A stretch of DNA of 64,000 bases from Rhizobium cauense (GTDB lineage: Bacteria; Pseudomonadota; Alphaproteobacteria; Rhizobiales; Rhizobiaceae). The DNA lies in assembly GCF_019511525.1 (NCBI RefSeq), contig NZ_JAEUAT010000011.1:124001-188000 (forward strand), in the 5' to 3' direction. Made by a program: the position numbers and the translations under genes. Under the pieces are notes generated by a model. That model had not been told where the DNA came from. It was given only the letters and a program-made list of their open reading frames with translations, and did not search any database. Positions within the stretch are counted from its first letter, which is position 1. Every line of letters begins with the position of its first letter. This document shows, piece by piece, positions 1 to 6,933 of this stretch.

Positions 1-36
1 TGCCAAAGCAACTGCTGCGAGAGACCGTGTGAACAT
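1..36 (-). CDS. Start of a probable exported protein (runs off the left edge)
   Basis: Only the first 12 codons are visible on the minus strand, reading MFTRSLAAVALA. This looks like the beginning of a Sec signal peptide: one basic residue followed by a small hydrophobic run. An AAGGAG Shine-Dalgarno sequence lies about six bases upstream of the ATG, which is why I believe the start. The gene has the same orientation as the oxidoreductase gene that ends 57 bases upstream, so the two may be co-transcribed. No function can be assigned from so little sequence. Confidence 0.5.
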   Translation of the reverse strand, partial: MFTRSLAAVALA

Positions 37-92
37 CGTATTCTCCTTTCAGATTGTCTGTCGTGAGGGTGCCAGACGCCCTCCGCTGGGGA

Positions 93-845
93 TCAGTGGG
101 CGACCTGCTGGCCAAGCCAGTCCTCGAATCGGTTCACGCCGACGCGTGGGTTCTTGCCGGGGGTCAGCGACTGATCATCGAGAACCGCTCCGAAGTAGCG
201 TGCGTGGACATCGGGCACGACCTTGCGAGGATCTTGCGTTGACCGCAGGAAGCGTCTGACCAACTCGTCGAGCGGCATTGCTTCGGGACCAGCAACCTCC
301 ACCGTGCCATTGACCGGCGGCGCGACCGCGAGATCAGCAAGGGTGGCTGCCACGTCGTCGGACGCGATTGGCTGGATCAGTGCCGGCGACAGGCGGATTT
401 CTTCGCCAACGGTTGCCGACTGGGCGATGCCGCCGACAAACTCGAAGAACTGCGTCGCACGCAGGATGGTATAGGGAATGCCGGATGCCTTGATCAGATT
501 TTCCTGGGCAACCTTCGCGCGGAAATATCCGTTCTCAGGTAGCCGTTCGACGCCGACGACAGACAGGGCAACGTGGTGGCGCACGCCTGCGGCGGCTTCG
601 GCCGCCAACAGGTTGCGACCAGATGTCTCGAAGAACTCGAGGACGGCCTTGTCTTCCCATGCAGGTGCATTCGCTACGTCGACAACGATATCAGCCTTAT
701 CCAAAGCCGCTGCCAAGCCCTCGCGGGTGATCGTGTTCACACCGGTGTTGGGGGACGCGGGCAGCACCTCATGGCCGCCTTCGCGGAGATGCTTCACAAG
801 TTTCGATCCGATGAGGCCGGTACCTCCGACAACGACAATCTTCAT
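93..845 (-). CDS. NAD(P)-binding SDR/NmrA-type oxidoreductase
   Basis: A 250-residue atypical short-chain dehydrogenase. The N-terminus MKIVVVGGTGLIGSK contains the GGTGxxG dinucleotide-binding motif on a Rossmann fold. Later segments (HHVALSVVGVERLP, YFRAKVAQE, YTILRATQFFEF) are typical of NmrA/NAD(P)H-binding proteins that act as quinone or flavin reductases or as redox-sensing regulators; the YxxxK pair is present as YFRAK. An in-frame ATG lies six codons upstream (863), but the motif-proximal ATG is the usual start. The gene is divergent from the CadC-like regulator, with about 250 bases between them, so that regulator is a candidate for its control. The substrate is unknown. Confidence 0.8.
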   Translation of the reverse strand: MKIVVVGGTGLIGSKLVKHLREGGHEVLPASPNTGVNTITREGLAAALDKADIVVDVANAPAWEDKAVLEFFETSGRNLLAAEAAAGVRHHVALSVVGVERLPENGYFRAKVAQENLIKASGIPYTILRATQFFEFVGGIAQSATVGEEIRLSPALIQPIASDDVAATLADLAVAPPVNGTVEVAGPEAMPLDELVRRFLRSTQDPRKVVPDVHARYFGAVLDDQSLTPGKNPRVGVNRFEDWLGQQVAH

Positions 846-1097
846 GGCTTCACTCCGTTTCACCCGACAGCACCATCGCTGTCGTCATGGGAGGAGATTG
901 CCCGCTCGCTTCAGGGAAGTCCTTGCGCCGACCTTGTATTATCCCTGAGGCAAGCTTGTTTGTTTGTCCAAGACAGCGCTACTGATGGCTCCGTGTCAGA
1001 CGGGCGAGCGAACCACGCGATCCTGTGCTATCAGATTCGAACTCCGTCAGTTGCTTCGGCTGGCGAGCCGAAGCACTCGGTCAAGGGGCAATTTAGC

Positions 1098-2693
1098 GTG
1101 CAGTTCGCGTTTGGAGATTACGTGCTCGACCCACAGCGAAGGGAACTGACCCTGCGCTCGCAAGTCGTGACCGTCGGCCCCCAGGTCTTCGACCTCTTGC
1201 TGCATCTCGTGACAAACCGCCACCGTGTCGTCAGCAAGGACGATCTGCTTCAGGCCGTGTGGGACGGCAGGATCGTCTCGGAATCGACGATCACCAGCCA
1301 TATTAACGCGGTCCGCAGAGTGATTGGCGACAACGGCGAAGAACAGCGGCTGGTCCGGACGGTCCCCCGCAAGGGTTTTCGCTTCGTCGGCGATGTCGAG
1401 ATCAGTGAGACCCAGCAGACGGAACAAGCGGAAAGCTCCGATTTCACCGAAGAGGTGACCGGCGAGACGTCGGAGAAACCCTCCGCGCTGGCCCTTCCGA
1501 ACAAGCCCTCCATTGCCGTGTTGGCCTTCCAGAACCTGAGCGGCGATCCGGAGCAGGAGTATTTCGCCGACGGTGTTGTTGAGGACATCATCACTGCCCT
1601 TTCCCGCCTTCGATGGCTTTTCGTGATCGCGCGCAATTCCAGCTTCACCTACAAAGGACGGTCGGCGGACGTGAGGGATATCGGCCAGGAACTTGGCGTG
1701 CGCTACGTGCTGGAAGGCAGCCTGCGCAAGTCGGGAAACAAGGTGCGTATCACCGGGCAGTTGATTGACGCGACGACCGCCACACATCTGTGGGCGGAGC
1801 GCTTCGAGGGTACGCTCGATGACATCTTCGAACTTCAGGACCAGATAGCCGAAAGTGTCGTGGGGGCGATTGCGCCGCAGCTTGAACGGGCGGAGATCGA
1901 GCGCGCCAAGCGCAAACCCACAGAGCGGCTGGACGCTTACGACTATTATTTGCGCGGGACGGCCAAACTGCATAGCGGGACCCGCGAAGCGCTGGATGCT
2001 GCCCTGCCCCTGTTCTACAAGGCCGTTGAACTCGACCCGGAGTTCGCGTCAGCCTATGCCATGGCGGCCTGGTGCCATTTCTGGCGAAAGGTGAATGGCT
2101 GGATGACCGATCGCCCGCGGGAGATCGCCGAAGGTATTCGCTTGGCACGGCAAGCGGTCGAGTTGGGCCGGGAGGATACGGTGGCCCTCACACGCGGTGG
2201 ACACGCGCTCGCCCACCTCTCCGACGATCTTGACGGCGGCATCGCTCTCCTCGACAGGGCCGTTCTGCTCAACCCGAACCATGCGCCCGCATGGTTTCTC
2301 GGAGGCGCTCTGCGTGCACTGCGCGGCGAAACCGACGCGGCAATCGAGCATTTGACGCATGCCGTTCGCTTGAGTCCACTGGATCCGGAAATGTTCAGGA
2401 TGCAGGTGGGGATGGCGCTGGCACACTTCTTTGCCGGACGCTGGGATCCCGCGTCCGACTGGGCAGAGAAGGCGTTGGGAAATTTGCCCAGCTTGCTTCC
2501 TGCGGCTGCCGTGCTGGCGGCCAGTCATGCACTTGCCGGACGAATGGACAATGCCGCGCACGCGATGCAGCGCCTGCGCGGCCTCGATCCATCCATGCGG
2601 GTCTCCAACCTAAACAGCTGGCTTCCGATCTACCACGCCAAGGACCTTGCACGATTCGCGGAGGGACTACGACTGGCCGGCCTGCCGGAGTGA
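1098..2693 (+). CDS. CadC/OmpR-type winged-helix regulator with TolB-like and TPR domains
   Basis: About 531 residues. Residues ~5-98 form a Trans_reg_C winged helix (FDLLLHLV, SKDDLLQAVW, STITSHINAVRRVIGD, VRTVPRKGFRFVG). Residues ~135-260 match the TolB/FlgO-like N-terminal domain of proteins often misnamed adenylate cyclase (PSIAVLAFQNLSGDPEQEYF, LRWLFVIARNSSFTYKG, YVLEGSLRKSG). The rest is tetratricopeptide repeats, and no cyclase catalytic domain is present. No membrane helix is visible, unlike true CadC. The frame is open far upstream, but that part overlaps the antisense oxidoreductase gene. I chose the GTG at 1098 because AAGGGG lies just before it and the domain begins right after it. 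Probably a soluble transcription factor with an unknown signal. Confidence 0.78.
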   Translation: MQFAFGDYVLDPQRRELTLRSQVVTVGPQVFDLLLHLVTNRHRVVSKDDLLQAVWDGRIVSESTITSHINAVRRVIGDNGEEQRLVRTVPRKGFRFVGDVEISETQQTEQAESSDFTEEVTGETSEKPSALALPNKPSIAVLAFQNLSGDPEQEYFADGVVEDIITALSRLRWLFVIARNSSFTYKGRSADVRDIGQELGVRYVLEGSLRKSGNKVRITGQLIDATTATHLWAERFEGTLDDIFELQDQIAESVVGAIAPQLERAEIERAKRKPTERLDAYDYYLRGTAKLHSGTREALDAALPLFYKAVELDPEFASAYAMAAWCHFWRKVNGWMTDRPREIAEGIRLARQAVELGREDTVALTRGGHALAHLSDDLDGGIALLDRAVLLNPNHAPAWFLGGALRALRGETDAAIEHLTHAVRLSPLDPEMFRMQVGMALAHFFAGRWDPASDWAEKALGNLPSLLPAAAVLAASHALAGRMDNAAHAMQRLRGLDPSMRVSNLNSWLPIYHAKDLARFAEGLRLAGLPE

Positions 2694-2699
2694 GCGCGA

Positions 2700-3089
2700 C
2701 TACTCGAAGCGGCTGGTGGCGTCGCGATCGCGCTCATAGTGGCTCGTCAGTGGAAAGGGCGGCAACCAGGACTCTCGCCTAATGGTCCAGAGTTCGTAAG
2801 TTGGCTTGAACTGGTCGGGTGCGTCGAGTGATCCAAGGTTCACTTCGACCTCATCCCCGCTACGTCCGAAAACTGGCGAGCCGCAACGGGGACAAAAAAA
2901 TCGCCCTTCGTAGTCACGCGTTTCGCCTTCGACGGTCACGGCATCCTGCGGAAATATCGCGGACGCGTGAAAGAGCGCCCCGTGATGCTTGCGGCAGTCA
3001 AGACAATGACAGATGCCGACGCGATAGGGACGCCCAGATGCCACAATTCGGACGTTGCCGCAGCGGCAACCGCCAGTGAACCGGTTCAT
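2700..3089 (-). CDS. GFA-family (CENP-V-like) zinc protein
   Basis: A 129-residue protein of the glutathione-dependent formaldehyde-activating (GFA) fold. The zinc ligands are visible: C8-x-C10 in GGCRCG, C27/C29/C32 in CHCLDCRK, and C66/C69 in FFCPRCGS. In this family two zinc ions are bound and glutathione adducts are handled, but most members have no proven substrate, and formaldehyde activation itself is disputed for GFA proteins. It converges on the CadC-like regulator with six bases between the stop codons. Family assignment is firm; the reaction is not. Confidence 0.85.
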   Translation of the reverse strand: MNRFTGGCRCGNVRIVASGRPYRVGICHCLDCRKHHGALFHASAIFPQDAVTVEGETRDYEGRFFCPRCGSPVFGRSGDEVEVNLGSLDAPDQFKPTYELWTIRRESWLPPFPLTSHYERDRDATSRFE

Positions 3090-3132
3090 GTTGCGTCTCC
3101 TCCAAAATCATTGGGCGAAATGCCTGCGAGCG

Positions 3133-3924
3133 TCAGGCTGCAATCCGCTTGCGGACATCCTCCGCGAGATCTTGCATCTGGTCGATGGGAATGCGGCCGA
3201 TCAGCATGAAGGCGTGTGTCGCGTTCGACCAATAGACCACGTTCATGCCGTGGCGGCCCTCGACGTCAGGATCCTTTACCCCGACATCCGAGCGCACGAT
3301 GCAGAGCGCCAGCGGCCCTGTCTCGGCATCAAGGTAGGCAATCTGCGCAAGGGGTTTATCATCGTACTGCAATAGCTGGGCCCGCTTGAACTCGATGCCC
3401 GGCAGCGACACGGCCTCGGGGGACAAGGAAAGACCAAGCTTGTCTTCAAAACGGCTAAGTTGGGCAGCCTGCGCTTCGACCGAGGGAGTCGGCCCGGCTA
3501 GGGTGTCGGCGGTGTAGAGGGCGATGTATTCGGCAACGACAGCCCGCCACTCGCTGCTTTCGTCAGGGGCATGGGAACGGTTGCGGACGGCCATCACGGT
3601 CCGGTCAACAACGATCCCTGCGACAAGGCAGGCGGCAAGCGCTCCCAGGAGTGCGCGCCGATCGGGTCGCGCAGGCGCCGGCTTTGCTTCTGCCGGTACG
3701 ACGCCAAGCATGGCATCGAGCTTCGCCTTCGGCGCCGCGGCCAGCAGCGGTTCAAAGGCCTGCTTGAAGGAAAGACTGCTGCGCGACAGGAATTCCAACC
3801 GCTCTGCCACCCGCTCGTTCGAACCGAGAAGCACGTCGATGCGGGATATGTCGGCGTCCGGCAGTTCACCGTCGATGTAAGCCGTCAATTCCTCGTCCGA
3901 GGGGAGCTGGTTTCTATCGTTCAT
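3133..3924 (-). CDS. Membrane anti-sigma factor
   Basis: A 263-residue protein whose start overlaps the stop of the sigma gene by four bases (ATGA), so translation is probably coupled. Residues 1-60 (SDEELTAYIDGELPDADISR...) form the anti-sigma N-terminal helix bundle. No HxxxCxxC zinc motif is present, so this is not a zinc-binding anti-sigma (ZAS) redox type. A single transmembrane helix lies at ~residues 90-108 (RALLGALAACLVAGIVV). The remaining ~150 residues would be periplasmic and presumably sense the signal. By family knowledge, such proteins hold the ECF sigma at the membrane until signal-dependent release or proteolysis. The signal cannot be read from sequence. Confidence 0.85.
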   Translation of the reverse strand: MNDRNQLPSDEELTAYIDGELPDADISRIDVLLGSNERVAERLEFLSRSSLSFKQAFEPLLAAAPKAKLDAMLGVVPAEAKPAPARPDRRALLGALAACLVAGIVVDRTVMAVRNRSHAPDESSEWRAVVAEYIALYTADTLAGPTPSVEAQAAQLSRFEDKLGLSLSPEAVSLPGIEFKRAQLLQYDDKPLAQIAYLDAETGPLALCIVRSDVGVKDPDVEGRHGMNVVYWSNATHAFMLIGRIPIDQMQDLAEDVRKRIAA

Positions 3925-4526
3925 GTCGACCCCTCCTCCGCGACGTTCGCCGCGATCTTGGCGCGTGCGGCTGCAAGGCGGCTCATCACGGTTCCAATCG
4001 GAATATCCAATATGCTTGCTACCTCCTTGTAGGAAAGACCCTCGACATAAGCGAGGAACACGGCTGCCCGCTGCGCATCCGGCAGCGCGTTGACCAGTCG
4101 CAGCACCTGGTTCGCCATGACATGCGTTTCCGTGTCACGGGCGCCATCAACGACCAGGGCTTCGTCAGCATCGACAAAGCCTTGACCGAGGCGCACCCGC
4201 TGCGATCGAATCTCATTCAGCCAGATGGAGTGCAGGATGGAGAACAGCCAGCGATCCAGCCGCGTTCCAGCCTCGAACTGCGCCGTTCGCTCGAGGGCCC
4301 GAAGGCAGGTCTGCTGCACGAGATCATCTGCAATGTCGCGGCGATGCGAGAGCACGAGGCCGTAGCGCCAGAGCCGCAACAAATTGTCGGCCAAGCCGCT
4401 CCTGATGTCGGATTCGCTTGCGATGACAGCCTCCGCCACGGGTGTTTCTTCCAAAGCCGCCGGTTGCACCGACGGCTTTGGTTTTTCGGGACTATAGGCA
4501 GGAAATGTCGTGTACGCGACCGGCAT
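3921..4526 (-). CDS. ECF-family RNA polymerase sigma factor
   Basis: A 201-residue ECF sigma factor. Region 2 spans ~65-125 (RYGLVLSHRRDIADDLVQQT, LDRWLFSILHSIWLNEIRS). Region 4 spans ~145-195 (ALPDAQRAAVFLAYVEGLSY, KEVASILDIPIGTVMSRL). The start is set at the ATG reading MPVAYTTF, preceded by GGGAAC; a longer frame would run into the upstream TPR gene. The gene sits 59 bases after that TPR gene and overlaps the anti-sigma gene by ATGA, giving the order TPR-sigma-anti-sigma. The operon promoter carries a GAATAAA element that is repeated at the divergent polyketide synthase gene, so autoregulation is likely. It resembles the ECF26-like sigmas of rhizobia, but I cannot confirm the group. Confidence 0.9.
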   Translation of the reverse strand: MPVAYTTFPAYSPEKPKPSVQPAALEETPVAEAVIASESDIRSGLADNLLRLWRYGLVLSHRRDIADDLVQQTCLRALERTAQFEAGTRLDRWLFSILHSIWLNEIRSQRVRLGQGFVDADEALVVDGARDTETHVMANQVLRLVNALPDAQRAAVFLAYVEGLSYKEVASILDIPIGTVMSRLAAARAKIAANVAEEGST

Positions 4527-4585
4527 TTTAAAGTTCCCGTTCAACCGAAATTGCGCTTTCCCGCCTTTGGTCAGCGCCGTGGCTT

Positions 4586-5158
4586 CTACGGCTTGAGGAT
4601 CGCTTCGTTGAGGTCGCGATACTCCTCGCATTCGGTGCCGCAAATCGTCTTGATCGTTTCCAGCTGTTCCTTTGCGAGATCGAGACGACCCTTTACGACG
4701 TAGGCTTCGCCGAGATATTCGCGAACCTGCGCATAGGTGGGATCAAGCTCGACGGACTTCAGGTAGTAGGAAATTCCTTCATCCGTGCGGCCAAGCTTGC
4801 GGGTGGCGTAGCCGCGGTAGTTCAGAGCCTCGGCAGTATTCGGGTTCTTCAGCGTATCGAGCATGGCGAGCGCTTCTTCATAACGCTCGGCTTTTGCCAG
4901 GGAATACGCATAGTCGGTGCGGTCTTCGTCAGAGACATTGGCACTGCTCTGCCTGACGCACCTCTTCGTCCTCTTGTCATAGATCTGGCCCTTCTTGCAG
5001 GTGGGCATTGATGCGCCACCTCCACCGCTGCCCGTGCCACTGCCGCTGCCGCTGCCACTGCCACCACCGCCGACCGCGAAAGCGGGAGCGGAGAGTGCAA
5101 AGACTGCGATGCAGCCGCCGACCAAGATGGAAGCAATCCGAACAGTCGCGATCGTCAT
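4586..5158 (-). CDS. Secreted TPR protein in the ECF operon
   Basis: A 190-residue protein with a clear signal peptide (ASILVGGCIAVFALSAPAFA, cleavage after AFA). A low-complexity Gly/Ser stretch follows (~residues 29-50), then a two-cysteine motif (CKKGQIYDKRTKRC), then about three tetratricopeptide repeats (YAYSLAKAERYEEALAMLD, ALNYRGYATRKLGRTDEGIS, YLGEAYVVKGRLDLAKEQLE). A C-terminal cysteine pair (CGTEC) may form a disulfide. The frame extends upstream to a GTG, but the ATG at 5158 gives the signal peptide and follows TAGGAG. It is the first gene of the sigma operon. Its role is unknown; a periplasmic scaffold or a partner in signal sensing is plausible. Confidence 0.8.
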   Translation of the reverse strand: MTIATVRIASILVGGCIAVFALSAPAFAVGGGGSGSGSGSGTGSGGGGASMPTCKKGQIYDKRTKRCVRQSSANVSDEDRTDYAYSLAKAERYEEALAMLDTLKNPNTAEALNYRGYATRKLGRTDEGISYYLKSVELDPTYAQVREYLGEAYVVKGRLDLAKEQLETIKTICGTECEEYRDLNEAILKP

Positions 5159-5195
5159 GGGGTATCTCCTAGGAAAATGACGTTGGCGGCGAGTG

Positions 5196-5221
5196 AACAC
5201 CGTTGCCCTCACCTTTATTCG
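5196..5221 (-). promoter_or_regulatory. Putative ECF-type promoter of the TPR-sigma-anti-sigma operon
   Basis: On the minus strand CGAATAAA (plus-strand 5214-5221) is followed after 15 bases by GTT (plus-strand 5196-5198). The GTT lies about 38 bases before the ATG of the TPR gene, which leaves a short leader. The AATAAA-type -35 and GTT -10 resemble promoters I recall for ECF26-like sigmas in rhizobia. That the operon is autoregulated is inferred from the matching element on the opposite strand. Confidence 0.5.
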
Positions 5222-5256
5222 ATCCACGGCTCTGCTTTTTTTGCGTTCACCCGGAC

Positions 5257-5280
5257 GAATAAATGCGGTTCTGAGGTGTT
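5257..5280 (+). promoter_or_regulatory. Putative ECF-type promoter of the polyketide synthase operon
   Basis: GAATAAA at 5257-5263 is followed after 14 bases by GTT at 5278-5280, 34 bases before the ATG of the type III polyketide synthase gene. It is the plus-strand counterpart of the element that drives the sigma operon, and both are preceded by GGA. The two lie back to back in one 155-base intergenic region. Spacing differs by one base between them, which is tolerated by many ECF sigmas. Confidence 0.5.
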
Positions 5281-5313
5281 TGCGGCTCACGCGCCGGCCA
5301 GAAGGAGCATTTC

Positions 5314-6366
5314 GTGAACGACACCGTAAAACTGCTGGGCCTCGCCGTCGCAGCCCCCGAATACGTGATCACACAGAAGGAAGCGGCAGAGACGTCCGCC
5401 CGGCTGTTCTCGTCCCGCTTCAAGGATTTTTCACACCTGGCATCCGTCTTCGACAACGCCGGCATCCGAAAGCGACATGCCGCGCGTCCCCTGGAATGGT
5501 TTATCGAGCCGCACGGGTGGCAGGACCGAATGGAGGCTTATGGCGAGGTGGCGCGCAGCCTGTTTCTGGAAACGACGACGAAGGCGCTGGCGCAGGCACG
5601 CCTTCAGGGCTCTGACATCGATTGCATCGTCACTATGAGCTCTACCGGGATTGCAACACCCAGTCTTGATGCGCAACTCGCCCAGAGACTGGGTTTTCGT
5701 TCCGATATCGAACGCGTTCCCGTTTTCGGACTTGGCTGTGCGGCGGGCGTTTCCGGCTTGGCAATCGCCTCACAGCTCGCCAAGGGCCGGCCCGGGAAGA
5801 CCGTGCTATTCGTGACAATCGAGCTTTGCACCCTGGCGTTCCGGCTGGACGAGCTGACGCGAGCAAACATCGTCGCGACGGCGCTGTTCGGCGACGGCGC
5901 AGCAGCCTGCATCCTCAGGAGCGGACCGCATGGCAAGGCCGAAATAGAGTCGACCGGTGAGCATCTCTTCCCCGACACGCTCGGCATCATGGGCTGGAAG
6001 ATCGACGACACCGGCTTCGGCGTCGTTCTCGCCCAATCGCTGCCGCCTTTTGCAGAAACCGAACTCGGCCCGGCTGTCGATTTGATACTGGCGCGCAACG
6101 GTCTTTCGCGAAGGAATATCGACCGCTTCATCTGCCACCCAGGCGGGACACGGGTCCTTGCGGCATTGGAGAGTGCCTTGTCACTTGTACCGGGAACGCT
6201 GGATCACGAGCGCGCCGTGCTTTCCGAATATGGCAACATGTCCTCGCCGACGATCCTCTTCGTGCTCGAGCGCGTCTTGCAGGCCGGCTTGCCGGAGCGC
6301 AGCGCCATGATCGCCCTCGGGCCCGGCTTTACGGCGAGCTGCGTGACCTTGCGGAGGGTCGCGTGA
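5314..6366 (+). CDS. Type III polyketide synthase (chalcone/stilbene synthase family)
   Basis: A 350-residue ketosynthase-like homodimeric enzyme. The catalytic triad is visible: Cys142 in GLGCAAG, His275 in CHPGG and Asn308 in GNMSSPT. The family condenses an acyl-CoA starter with malonyl-CoA and cyclises the product to pyrones or resorcinols. Bacterial relatives paired with a methyltransferase (BpsA, SrsA) use long-chain starters and make alkylpyrones or phenolic lipids. The start has GAAGGAGC ahead of it. The stop overlaps the next gene's start (TGATG), so the two are translationally coupled. It is divergent from the ECF sigma operon and shares its promoter-like element. The starter unit and product cannot be predicted here. 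Confidence 0.92.
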   Translation: MNDTVKLLGLAVAAPEYVITQKEAAETSARLFSSRFKDFSHLASVFDNAGIRKRHAARPLEWFIEPHGWQDRMEAYGEVARSLFLETTTKALAQARLQGSDIDCIVTMSSTGIATPSLDAQLAQRLGFRSDIERVPVFGLGCAAGVSGLAIASQLAKGRPGKTVLFVTIELCTLAFRLDELTRANIVATALFGDGAAACILRSGPHGKAEIESTGEHLFPDTLGIMGWKIDDTGFGVVLAQSLPPFAETELGPAVDLILARNGLSRRNIDRFICHPGGTRVLAALESALSLVPGTLDHERAVLSEYGNMSSPTILFVLERVLQAGLPERSAMIALGPGFTASCVTLRRVA

Positions 6367-6866
6367 TGTGGCCTTCGATTGCGCTCCTCGCCTTCGTGAC
6401 CGCACAGCGCCTCGCTGAACTTGTCCTCTCCCGCCACAACACCCGGGCGCTTCTCAACCGCGGCGCGCGGGAGGTCGCGCCGGAGCACTATCCTTATATG
6501 GTGGCATTGCACACCGGCTGGATCGCAGGATTATGGCTGCTGGCACTGGGGCGTCCGATAGACCCGACATGGCTTGCCGTCTTTGCGATCCTGCAAGTCT
6601 GCCGGCTTTGGGTCATCGGCACACTCAAGGATCGGTGGACAACGCGCATCATCGTGTTGCCAGGTGCCCCGCTCGTTAGCAGCGGCCCCTACCGCTTCAT
6701 CGCACATCCGAACTATGTCGTCGTGGCCGGGGAGATCGCGGTGCTTCCCCTGGCCTTCGGGATGCCGATCTATGCGGCGGTATTTTCGGTGCTGAACGCG
6801 GCCATGCTCTATGTTCGCATCAAGGCCGAAAGCAAGGCGCTGAGAACAACAATGTTTTTGAAATAA
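6366..6866 (+). CDS. Isoprenylcysteine carboxyl methyltransferase (ICMT)-like membrane methyltransferase
   Basis: About 166 residues with four to five hydrophobic segments and the ICMT signature GPYRFIAHPNYVVVAGEI near residues 108-125, where SAM and the substrate carboxyl or hydroxyl are bound. Bacterial members next to type III polyketide synthases (BpsB, SrsB) O-methylate alkylpyrones or alkylresorcinols in the membrane rather than prenylcysteine. I chose the ATG at 6366, which overlaps the upstream TGA; a GTG one codon earlier is possible. The pairing and coupling with the polyketide synthase make O-methylation of its product the likely job. Confidence 0.85.
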   Translation: MWPSIALLAFVTAQRLAELVLSRHNTRALLNRGAREVAPEHYPYMVALHTGWIAGLWLLALGRPIDPTWLAVFAILQVCRLWVIGTLKDRWTTRIIVLPGAPLVSSGPYRFIAHPNYVVVAGEIAVLPLAFGMPIYAAVFSVLNAAMLYVRIKAESKALRTTMFLK

Positions 6867-6933
6867 AACGCAATTTTTCGTTTGCGTGCAGCCTGCCAGA
6901 ACGGCATTTTCATTGCCGCAAATAGTGGAATGC

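Noticed and set aside
573..1097. N-terminal extension of the CadC-like regulator
   Set aside because: The frame is open but lies opposite the oxidoreductase gene, has no domain resemblance and lacks a good ribosome-binding site; the winged helix begins right after the GTG at 1098.
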